29,055 nucleotides of DNA from Oppiella nova (lineage: Eukaryota; Arthropoda; Arachnida; Sarcoptiformes; Oppiidae): assembly GCA_905397405.1 (NCBI GenBank), contig CAJPVJ010000290.1, positions 1 to 29,055 on the forward strand, in the 5' to 3' direction. Both the position numbers and the translations under genes were made by a program. Below, piece after piece: positions 1 to 11,600 of this stretch; positions within the stretch are counted from its first letter, which is position 1; each line of letters starts with the position of its first letter. A model generated the notes under the pieces. The model did no database searches. It had not been told where the DNA came from and worked only from the letters and a program-made list of their open reading frames with translations.

Positions 1-739
1 AAAAATATGAAAACATATTAATATTTCCTGTAATGTAAGGCACGAGTGTTGTTGAGGACTTTGACCCATAACTACCGGCGCTCTTGTATTGCAAGTAATA
101 ATTAAGTGAATTAATAGAGAAATAATTCAATTGCATATAAAAGCAAACAAACATATCATTCAATATAATTGGTGTTCAATTACTAAACAATCAAATTATA
201 TTCAACATTCATTTGATTATTATTTACTTTCACTTACAGTATAATGAAATCAAATTCTGTGAAATATGAAGACATTTATATATTCATGGATTTGTAGAAT
301 AAATTGAATAACTGTTTCACAAACATATGGAAAGTTTGATATAAATTTATAGTATAGTTATGAATAAATCTTAGACTTAATGTAGAGTTTGATGATTAAA
401 ATAGTCTTAATTTGTGTTAATGTATGCCTAAAGAGCTTTTTGCAGCAATTAATTGTTTGAGACGTGAATATTAATGATATAATTATTAATTTAGCGAAAA
501 TAATAATTAAAATAATTTAATTCTTTCTATATATAAATCTTTTTGACCTCAACTTCAATGCAAATGTTTAAAGTTTAGAGACATGACTCCAGGGCTTATA
601 AATAAAAGTTGATTTAAAACTTTAAATTCTGTTCGCATGTCATTCACTGTTTAATGTCTCCATTATATGCGACCATAAAATGAAACATAAATATAACTTA
701 AATGATATAACTGTAAGAATTGAAGTCTTATTAGTATTT

Positions 740-915
740 TGGATGCAAAACCATTGCATAAGACTTCTTTTGACTCAATCAATAATTGGTGTCCTTTTAA
801 GCCATCAAATCCGTCACTCGTATCCATCCATTCACTGATCGCACGATTCTCACAACTCTTGACAGTAACTGAATCCACACTTCCATTAAATCGCATACAT
901 TTTGATTTGTTTATC
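740..915 (-). other. possible isolated exon or gene fragment, unrecognised
   Basis: On the minus strand this stretch is open, richer in G/C than its surroundings, and gives a mixed, globular-looking peptide (for example SCENRAISEWMDTSDG and GLKGHQLLIE). I do not recognise the family. The flanks are plain AT-rich DNA with no clear splice pair, and the plus strand is also open over the same interval. It may be an exon of an unknown gene, an old fragment, or chance. Confidence 0.2.
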
Positions 916-2242
916 AAATATTTCACATTTTATGACTTTATCACACATTAACTCATAATTTATTGTATAAATGCATTAATTTAAATGATTTTAAAATTTT
1001 ATATTTTAAATATGCAAAATACTAGTGAATAAATATTAGCTTATACTAGTATACCTTACCTGTTTTTAAACCATGATTAATGCAAAGTTATATAATTCAC
1101 TATAAAACAAAAAATAAGCTATAATTTTTTAAACAATTACATAATTTTGAATCTCATTACTTGAGCAGTGCATTAAATTTTATAATTTTAAATGATGGCA
1201 AATGAAATACATTTTAAACACAAAAAGTGATAATTTTAATATTTTTATTAGCTGTCAATAATTTGTCAGTTACATGTTTGAATTGATAATTACTAATGAT
1301 AATGAAACTGAAATATACAATGAAAATAAAGATTTTCTTTAAATTGAAACATTATCTTTGAATAAAACAAAATAATCAAAAATAATTGTAACTGTAATAC
1401 AGTAATTTGGACTCTACTATACAATTCCTGCATTCATTAAAGTTTTTGATATAATCGTATTTTTTATAACTTTGGTCTAAATCTAATTCAGAAATTCAGA
1501 TAATTTGTGTAGAACTTTGTGACCAATCCATAGCTATTATGTAACAAAATTATCTTAAATTATACATCAATTGAGAGATAAAATCACAGATACTATAGAA
1601 CTGATGGCTGAATAATTCAAATTATACTTCAGTCCAAATACAACAAGTGTTGCGATTTATGATTGACTTAAAACTCTTATTTACACAAAAATCAGGAAAA
1701 TTATATTATTTCAGTACTAATAGAATACTAATAATAACTGTTATTAATAGTATTGAGACCTTTCTTTGACATAACTTTCCATTTTGGGGCTGATATGTGC
1801 CGCAAATACATTATAAATAACAAAACATACGATATATTGTTTAACATTTGTTTTTAACCCATTCATAACGACTAGTAATATAAATAACAGAAAAATATTC
1901 TATAATATCAAGAAAAAAGATCACAGAAAACGATAAAATGAAAAAAATATTATATAATAACGAAAACATAAGTCAAATACAAGAATCGAGTGAAATATAT
2001 CGTACAATGAATGCTATATTAAGTGAAGTAAAGCATAAAAAGTGACACAAATTTCATACACAACTTAACGATTCATAAAAATAAAACTATTTCACAAAAG
2101 ACTGCTTCTCTTAACAGTTGTTACATAAAAGTTTCAAAAGTTTGAGTTCATAACTAAAGTAATTGTCTATAATTAGTCGAAACACTTAAATACCGTTATA
2201 GACATTGCTTTCGAGGAAATAGATGTTTGACTCGTAATTATG

Positions 2243-2248
2243 TTTATT
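2243..2248 (-). terminator. candidate poly(A) signal of the MTUS gene
   Basis: The plus strand reads TTTATT, which is AATAAA on the minus strand, about 370 bases past the MTUS stop codon. Weaker ATTAAA variants lie nearer the stop, so the true cleavage site is uncertain. Confidence 0.3.
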
Positions 2249-2616
2249 ATTCATTGAATATTATTGCAAATGCAATGCAATTGAAATTAATTAAAATAAT
2301 TGCAAATAAATTCATAACTCTGTTGACTAAGGGTTAGTCTCAATGTTAGTCTTGCATTCAATTGAACTCCTTCTCTAACTTCTATGCGTTTAATCATTAA
2401 TTGTGCTTTAATTCAAACAAACAGTCAAATAGATTATACACAAAACAAAAGGCTATTTAAGAATTACTATATGCTATGCTTCGAGTGTTTAAATATATAG
2501 AAATTGCTTAGAAATAAATGAATAGATTTTAAAATCGTTGAGCCGTTAAATACATAATTAATTGAAACCTATTGCAACACTTCTAATAGTAATCAATAAA
2601 TGAGTGAACAATACGC

Positions 2617-5600
2617 TTATTTGGACAGAGAGTTGAGTCCTTGAATCTCCTCAAAGCCACTGTCAAGAATACATTGTGGAGGCGTCTCATCGGAGGGTAC
2701 AGACATGCCAGGGATGGCACAGGCGTCAAACCTAGTCATAAGGCTCTGTTTGGTCGGCGGAGGCATTGCATTGAAGTCCACAAAATTGGTTCTCTTGTTA
2801 TACACTTCATCTATAGTACTATTCGATAAAAAATGGTTCTCATTGTCAGTGACAGTAGAAGTGAGCGAATTAGCCATTGGAGTGCCTCTCCCATCAACCA
2901 ATGAAGTGGTGGTTGTGGTTGTGGTTGCCATTGATTTTGAACGGTTCACTCTGGAGTGACTCTTCCTATTGGAGTAACTGTTGTTTATACTGATAGAACG
3001 GTTCGGTTTGATCGGTGTTTCATCGATATTAATGGCCGGAGACTTGAATCGCAAGTGATTCACATCCAATTGGGAACAGTTGTTGAGAGCAGTGGACGTT
3101 TCGCTGAAACTCTCACTTAAATGGAAAGCCAGCTCTTCATTCTTCATGGATAGTCTGCGCTTTTCCCGCATCTCCTTCTCGTAGAGACACTGGAGATCCT
3201 GGTGCTCACGAGTCAGTTGATTGTATTGATGTATTTTGCGGTCGAGTGTGATCTGCAGAGTCTCGACCTGTTGTTGAAGACTTCGGACGTTCTCCTTAGC
3301 GAACGGCAATTCATTCATCTTTTCTTGCGTTTCAATCATCTTTCTCTCCAATGTATGGATCTTCTCGTTCTTCATCTCCATAACTACTTTCAGTGACTCC
3401 ACCTCCAGATCTAATTGTTTGCTCTTTTCAGTCAAATACTTAAACTTCTTGTCCTTATCGTTCATAATGTTTTGCTCCATCTGTTTGAGTCGACTTTCCA
3501 GCGCTTCCTTTGTTTGTCGAGTTTGAGTCAATTCCGATGTCTTCTCTTCCATTTGTGCCATCAATTGATCGCAATTTTGTTGACTTTTCATCAATTCATT
3601 GTTATATTTGTCTTCCAGTTTCTTAGTGTCCAAACAATGCATTTCTTTGAGTCTCTTTATGTGAAACTCGTGAGTCACTTTCGCTTCATTCAAATCGCAA
3701 AAGTTTTTCTCTCTTTCTTTCATCAATTGATTGATTTGCTCCTCAAATATAAGTTTCATATCATTCAGCTCTACATCCTTTGTGTCTGATTTGTAAATAA
3801 TTTGTACAAATAATTCAATTAACAAAATCACTCATAATTTGTTCAAAATGAAATACAGTATATAAAACTAAATGATAGAAAGCATACCGAGATTCTCCCT
3901 GAGCTGTTCGCATCGGGTGTGGGCAGTATTGAGGGCTTTTTTAATTTTGGGGGTTTCGAAGGGTTCGTACTATAGTTATAAGGAAATTGTCATCAAGTCA
4001 ATGTGTGTCTAATTGAATGCAATGCTGATGTCGATTATACCTGTTCTATGAGGTGTTGAATAACCACTGAAAGCGAGTCAAATGCGAGTCTCATATAGTT
4101 GTTGTCTAAACCAATGCTTTTCAATTGTTTAGTCTTGGATTCGCATAATTGTGTTAATTTCTGGATTTGGTTTCTGTCATCAACTGCTTGTGCGGAGCGA
4201 ACATCTCTTTTAGAAGTGCTAGCATTGGATGCATTGATTTTGGTGTTTGTCATTCGCTTAGCCGTCGCCGTAGAGCTGGTAGTGTTTGGTTGGGTTGGCC
4301 TTCGATTTGTTGTCGATTTTTTCTCATTAAGTGATGGGACGGCGCCTACCATTAAATAAATCAATTCATTAGTTATGAATACCTATGGAATGCAGAACTA
4401 ATTTTATGCTTAAATGCAAATACAGTTATAGTTTGAATTCGTTACCAACTTTTATTAGTATTAGTTTTAGAGTAAATAAAAAGTAAACTAAATATTAAAT
4501 TAAATTTAAGCAAAAAAAGAGGACTTAAGAAGTGATTTTGAGCCAAATTAATGGCCAATAGAACCCATTATATATTTTACTTAAGAGTTAGTTTGTATGA
4601 AATGTCTTAATAACCTTGTGGTCGATATAATTGTGAGGACAGGTATGTATAGGCGGTTATTCAACTTTTTTTTATAATAAACGTTAATATGAAGTTTAGA
4701 CCAACAAAAGTGGGACAGCCTTTCCAATGACACCATAAATAACTTTAGAAATCAATAAATAAATTAAAGGACAGAACAAGTGTTTGGAGAGTTGGCGTTA
4801 ATAATGATTTTGAGCACAAGTAGGGATGAGAAGCTTGTTATCATAAGTTGGTACGAATCGTACGTATTGTACCCAAAGCGCCGTAATGTCGGGGCTTTAC
4901 AATCCGACTTCGGGCTCGACTCGAGTTTCGATTGTGAACACAAGTGTCTGCGAAATGAACTTTCTTTTGGTTTTTAATGTTTTGTTCACTTGTTTTAGTC
5001 AAACCATTGGACGAGTTATCGTCCGGACTCTCGGAATCTCTGCTCCGAACTCTTAGTATTCCCTGAATTGGTTGAGATTTTAGGTTCTCTTTGTTAGTGC
5101 CGTCTCTTATCATCGGCTCGTCGTTTATAAATGTTAGCACAAGTGCACCGTCAGTATTGCTATGAATCATATTTGCCGAAAGGGTAGAGGAGGGGAACGA
5201 CACCACTTCGGACTCTGGTAACACATCTTTCGTAACTTTAACTTTAATGATATCAGTAGTGGAAGGAGTGGTACGAGTAGTGGAAGCGGCGGATGTATCG
5301 ACAGACGAGTCTATTTGAGAGATATTAGACTCGTTTGAAGTGAAACTCAATTCCTGTGCAAACGGTTTGCTATGATTTGCATCGATTACTGGTTCTTCAG
5401 GATCGCTATGTTTGTTATGATTCTCAATGGTTTGAGTGGCACTTAATTGAGGTTTAGTTTCTGTGGGGGACTGTGATGTGTTGGTGTTGGTAATGGGTTC
5501 ACCATTTGTATGGGCATTGGATTCCAAAACACCATTACTATGATTGACACAAATATTATTTGTTTGCATAACTTTTTTGGAAACAGAATTCGCTTCAGTT

Positions 5601-8600
5601 TTATCTAATTTGAGGTTTTGCTGACTTTTCATATATTTAAAGCTGTTTTTTGGGTCACTAATGCCTTTTGAGTGCTTTAATACATTTGAATCGAAACACT
5701 TGACAACACTTTGAACTTTATTATCGATTTCATCGCTAATATAATTATTTTTTCCATTCATTGATGAGATACCATTGATTTGCTTTTTCACTGTTTGCTC
5801 ATCTGTTTGTACACAATATATTGAATTCTTTAACACTTGATTGCAATCACTTTGTACTCCATCTGTTGTATCATTAGATTCAGAGATCGTGGCATTTGTT
5901 TCGCTTTCAGTGACCACTTCATCCACTTTTGATTTATCTTCGGAATTAGGGCTCACTTTTAGAGTAGAATCAGATTTAGACTCAATTTGTGGACTATTTA
6001 GTGGACTTTGACTGGTTATAAATAATTGCAATTGTGTTGCATTGGGAGCCATAGAAAGCTGTGGCGAATGGGAAATGTTTATGAAGTCATGGTTAGGATG
6101 GTTATGATGGTTAGGAATGCGGTCCCGAGTGATGATATACCCAGAAGTGACGGGAAGGCCGTTCAACTGCTGCCACGACCGACGCATTGAGCTCTTGGAT
6201 AACAAACTGTTGGCTCGTCTGCGGCGTCGAGTGTCGGCTTCAAAACCAATCTTTTCGTGACTAAGAAGTATTGAATCGCGTGATCCGTAACTTGATTTTC
6301 GTTTACTCAGTGAATAAGACATAAGCGATGGGATGGTAGCCCCGGACTGTTCACTGAAATTACTGACACAATCCTCGCTATTGTTGTCACTAATCTTATC
6401 TTTAATGCGAAACAAACCAAATAAACTCGAAATACGTCGGGATTTGTCACTTCGTTTCGATGTGATGGACGCCGAAGAAGGACACGGACTCTCACACGTC
6501 CTCACAAACACTGAATCCATGCCATTATGACAACCATTCACTCCATTCACGCCATTAGATTCAGTCGTGTTATCATTCAAGTCCGTGAAAGATGTCTTGT
6601 TATCACATTCCTCGACGGCTTCATAGTTGCCATTAGAGATGACATCAGTCTCCGGGACTGTAATCAAAGGTCGGATTCCATCCAAATTGCGATTCCATTT
6701 GACTCTCATTTTTGTATTCAAAGTGAATGAAGGGTTGGCAACGAATAGACCAATAGATTGTTGAATCAAATGAATATTTTAATGATAGCTCTCGCATACG
6801 GTTTTGTGGTTTTTATTTGTATAGAATTCAATGCATTTCTATCTCATCAACAAATTCCAAGGTTTTATTGACGGCAAAAACAGTACGTTTACCACAAAAA
6901 CTATTCACTTTTTTGCATTATTCAAGAATAACACACATTAATGACAAAATATATTATTTAATAGTTTGCTTGAGACGATCATAAATAGCTTGATATTATT
7001 AGCAATTCATGAATGCAAACACTGTTAGACTATGTGACGGTGCAGTTCTCCAAACACTTCATAAACACTAATAAATGGCTGTTAATTGAGTTTTATTTAA
7101 GTTTAATGTCACCAAATAAGCCAAACGTCTATTTAACTAATAAATCAAACCAAATGTTATGCAATAGAAAAAACTATGCGATTATAATCACTGAACATAA
7201 CTGAGTAGAATATTATAGCATATTATAAACAGTAATCATATTCAAAGCGAGTCATAAGAATTTGACACAATTTGCTGGTGAATATCAAATCGATAAATGA
7301 GGAAAAAATTATTGCAATTAAAACTTATTACTGAATACAACGAGAAAGTAACACAACTAATGGATTTGCGTCACTCGTCTAACTCATACCCAAACAGCAC
7401 TCAAATTAAATATGATATTCACTATGAAGTGAATTGAGAGACAAGTGCTTCTCAAATATTGGACTTAACGTTATGTTGTGGTGAATATGAGTTCCCATTT
7501 ACGGCAAGCTTTAGTTAACCAATATTTTACACAAACACCACATTTTCCATCAAGTGGTTGATGTACTCAATTGGCGCTTACATTGAGTTACGATTAACTC
7601 ATTTGCAAAATCGCGAGAATTAAATGTAGTTCACAGACAACCGTATTGTACACAACAGATATAACTTATACACATTTAGCGCATCAAACAATCTGCTGTT
7701 GAAAACTTTTTGACACCTTTTATCTAATGATTGATTCACTTCAGCAACAAAAACAACAACTTTTTACAACTTATACAATGTTTTCAATGACCGCATATTC
7801 AATGTATTCTCAGATTCAATGTCTCAGATGTGTGGCGCGGAGTCTTGAGAGTGTGGATCAGCACTGATTGCGGACCTGTGTCTGCAATGTCTGCAGTGGT
7901 GGCAATACTTTCTAATCAAATGAGTCGAAAGCACGATATGTTAGGCATGAAGTGAACGCTAACAACATTTCACGCCTGCATTATATGATTACTGAGAAGC
8001 AAAGAGTTATACACTTTTAGAAACAATTCATAAATGGGAGGAACTGTTCATAAATCGGTTGACTTTGTGTTCGTTTCGGTGTCTACGGCTCAGAGCGAGA
8101 CAAACGAGACACTGATTGGCACACATCATGTGCTCATATTGCATGTGTTGGCTGTTTGCAGTGACACAGCACAAGACTATTGGAGAGATAGTGAGCACAG
8201 GTATTGGAGAGATAGTGAGCACAGGTATTGCAGAAGCGGATTGTGTGTAAAATAAGCGGTTCTCTGAATGGAGAGCTACTCTGAGTTACACCGACCGACC
8301 GAAGACTTCCTGCTTTTTAAGAGTGAGAGAAGTTTTACACGAATTCTGTTTATAACTCACTGTAAGACCGCATGAGTGGCGCAAATGCGAGTCACCACTG
8401 AGTGCTCAATATTGTATTGAGAGCTCACTATTGAGTGAAATATACACAATCAATATTCCGATGGGTATTACCAACCAAAAGGTAAAACATAATAAATACT
8501 CGAGAATAGTATTGCATCTTATAATACGATCCTTTCGTCTCACTGCAGGCTATTTAGTTTACACTCAAATACTGTGTACTATACTATACACTAAACTCTG

Positions 8601-11600
8601 TTATATAATACTATCGTTTGAGTGACGGTTTCACGAAAACCAGTCTTTTAAAGAACTTAAGCTAAGATTAAAGAGATTTTATTTTATTTAAAAACCCGAT
8701 CTGACACACAATCGTATGCTATATATTAATAGCGATACGAATATACAACTGAAAACTTATTTCTAAACAAAACCTTATTTAATAAATCAGTGGAACACAA
8801 GTTATGTCAAAATTGTTATAAAATAATAACTACTTTTAACTTGACTTAATAATAGCATATAAATTGTCTTCATATGAATTAAAATAAATTTTAATTGAAG
8901 TCCAAAAACAAGAAGTAAGAAAAAGTGAGCTCTCGGTTGCCGACTGAAAGACTCGCTCTAATGCATGAATGCATTCAAACATTTTTTGATACTTTTTTGC
9001 GAATAAAAAATTGTTTTGTTTTTAAATATGAGCGAAAAGCTAGAGTCTGTGCATTGAGTGACAAATGGCTATAATAGTGGTGCCGATGAGGAAGAACTTC
9101 GATATATATTGTATTAAAAATATATCTCTTATTAACTTTTTTATGACAATCAGATAGCAATTGTCAATTCACTCTCAATTGTCAGCGTTTATGTCTATGG
9201 GATGCACGGATCGCTGCGTTCAATGCTTTGGACCACAAATTTAATTATATTTTTATATAAATATTATTTCGTCAAATGACTGCAAATCGATTTGATTTAA
9301 TTCAATACAAACTCTAATTACTATTGTGTAACAAAACAATTTTCAAAATCACTTTATTATGAAATCATTGACCAAAAGTTAATGAAAATAATATAATAAA
9401 ACAATTGAGTGTAGCGTTTGAACACATATCAGACCACTTGTGTTCACTATTAAAGGAGATCCTGTTTTAACACTTTTTTAAATGCAAACCAAACCAATAC
9501 TACACTAAATTTAATAGTTTCGATGCATAGGAGAACAGGTGTAGGGGCTGTAAGGTATGGTATGGCCTGCAAGGGCTCAAACGTGCAGAACTGAAATAAT
9601 AGCATTAATTCTTACTATATTTACCATAAGATCTCATCAGACAATAAAAGAAAAATTTTTACGCTTTGATAACTCGACTCATTGCGAGATTGTGAAGATT
9701 TGACTCATAGTAAGAAAAATAGTATTCTTTGTAAATGTTTTCTTTATATAATTTTCAGTTAATAGTCTCAACAGTAATTTGCAAATAATATAAAAGTCTG
9801 CAAACGTAATGAAAAAAAATGTTTTGGACAACCACAATAGATACTACAGAATCTATTTAAAATGTATATGAGTTGCAAGTGTAGTGTAGGTGTAAGTGTT
9901 TAAGTGTTTGTATGATAAATATTTCTCAATTCAATTCAAATGCGCTGTTATTATCATTTTTGACAACAATTTTTTTATATATAATTAATTGGAAAAATTC
10001 AAATACAAGGACACGGATCGGGTTCACAACACAACACAATACACACTAAATGAACATTTTTAATACGTTTTTCTAAAGTATTAAAATATTTGGCAAATAT
10101 TTCAAAAAATGTATGAATTTAAACACAATTATTGAGCACAAGGTAGGCATCGATGCATTGCAAACAGAGTTATAAAAGTCAAAGTTGTTGTCCTCTCTCT
10201 CCCTTCCCTTTTACGCTATTAATACCGTATATAAAGTAAACTTAATGTAAATAATTGTTATTTAACTTTTAAATGCTTAGAAAAATTATAAATTCTTAAA
10301 ATTCATGTCAAACTGTGTTATAAATAAGATTGCATTCAATTACGACTACAGAATTAAAACAAACTTTTTATGCAATCAAATGACAAGTGAGTCTTAAATA
10401 CAGTCATATAAATGTAGATTAAGTGTGCGTTTAAATGGGATTTATTTATATCTATAAGTAATATAACTATAGATACGACAGCATTAATAGTAAGGAATAA
10501 TAGTTGGGGTCATTAGAAGCGGTTAGAGTTAATGAGTATTATTTTAAACGTCAAATCAGTTAATCGCTTCCTTAAGGGAAAGCCTCTAAACATTATTTTT
10601 TGTTTTAGTTTAGCGTAACGTAACACAAGGCTTGAAATGAATAAATAGATTTTCTGTTATTATATAACCGTAAATACTATAATAAATTTACGTGAAAGTC
10701 AGCACTTATTTCTACAAATTTATGTCTTAGTAATGATACCCAAACACAAGGGGAGGTTAGATATGATAATAAAATGCAAATCACTTCTTAAATACAACTA
10801 TAATTGATTGCGAGATAAGCATTAAATGAATAAAAAATAAATTAATTGCAAACCTCTGTCTCTTCTGATGGTTTGCTGCGATCCACTCTTTTCAGTGCAC
10901 AGCAGAGTCGTCGGCGGTTGTTGTGGTGTGACGGGTGTCGCAGCTATTGACGACTTTGGTGTGGCAACTGGTTGTTGACTCCGTGTGTTTCCGGTGCTCT
11001 GATTGCCATTGGAATCACGTACAAAGGTTTTACTCTTTGGAATATTCACTATAAATCACAAATCAATTCATTAATTCCAAGACATGACTCCAACAAACAG
11101 TGAACACATCTCTGACTCTTAATCAGCAAATTATCAGCGAATCACTGATAGGCATACCTTTAGCAGCGCTTGCATTGACAACAATCTTCTTAGCTGTCGA
11201 TGAAGTAGTGGTTGATTTGACAGATGGACACGAAGGGCTCAAATGACTAGAATGGTTATCGTCGGCAACAGATAACTCATCTGATGGACTAATTTGAGGC
11301 AAAGACCCGTTTGTAGCAGCGTTTCGATGAATGTTTGCACTGATCTTGCCTTTGATAAGCGTATTATTATTGTTAGTATTGTTAGCGTTACAAGTCTTAG
11401 ACTTTTCTATTTTAGTCATAACGGCGTCCCAACGGCCGGGGGTCTTAAACTTCTTGCGAACGGGCGCTTTGGCTGAGGGCGAGGCCGCTCTTTGTATCTT
11501 CTCTGACGCTATCATTGGCTTCGAGTCTCTTGTTTGCAGAGAATTGGGTCGAACTGCAGATGACTTCATTGAATTAACTTTACTTTTAATGCTATCATTA

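Larger units (their letters stand above)
1..2616. other. AT-rich non-coding region downstream of the MTUS gene
   Basis: No reading frame here has both length and protein-like composition, apart from the short patch listed separately at 740-915. The sequence is dominated by A/T runs. The part next to 2617 should include the 3' untranslated region of the minus-strand MTUS gene. No tRNA-like or repeat-array structure was seen. Confidence 0.7.

Noticed and set aside
3202-3789. Plus-strand ORFs opposite MTUS exon 6
   Set aside because: Antisense shadows of the coiled-coil exon; Leu/Phe-rich translations typical of the reverse of coiled-coil codons.
8034-8255. 73-aa plus-strand ORF with an internal WRDSEHRY repeat
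   Set aside because: The peptide repeat comes from the 24-bp DNA duplication; there is no homology or splice context.
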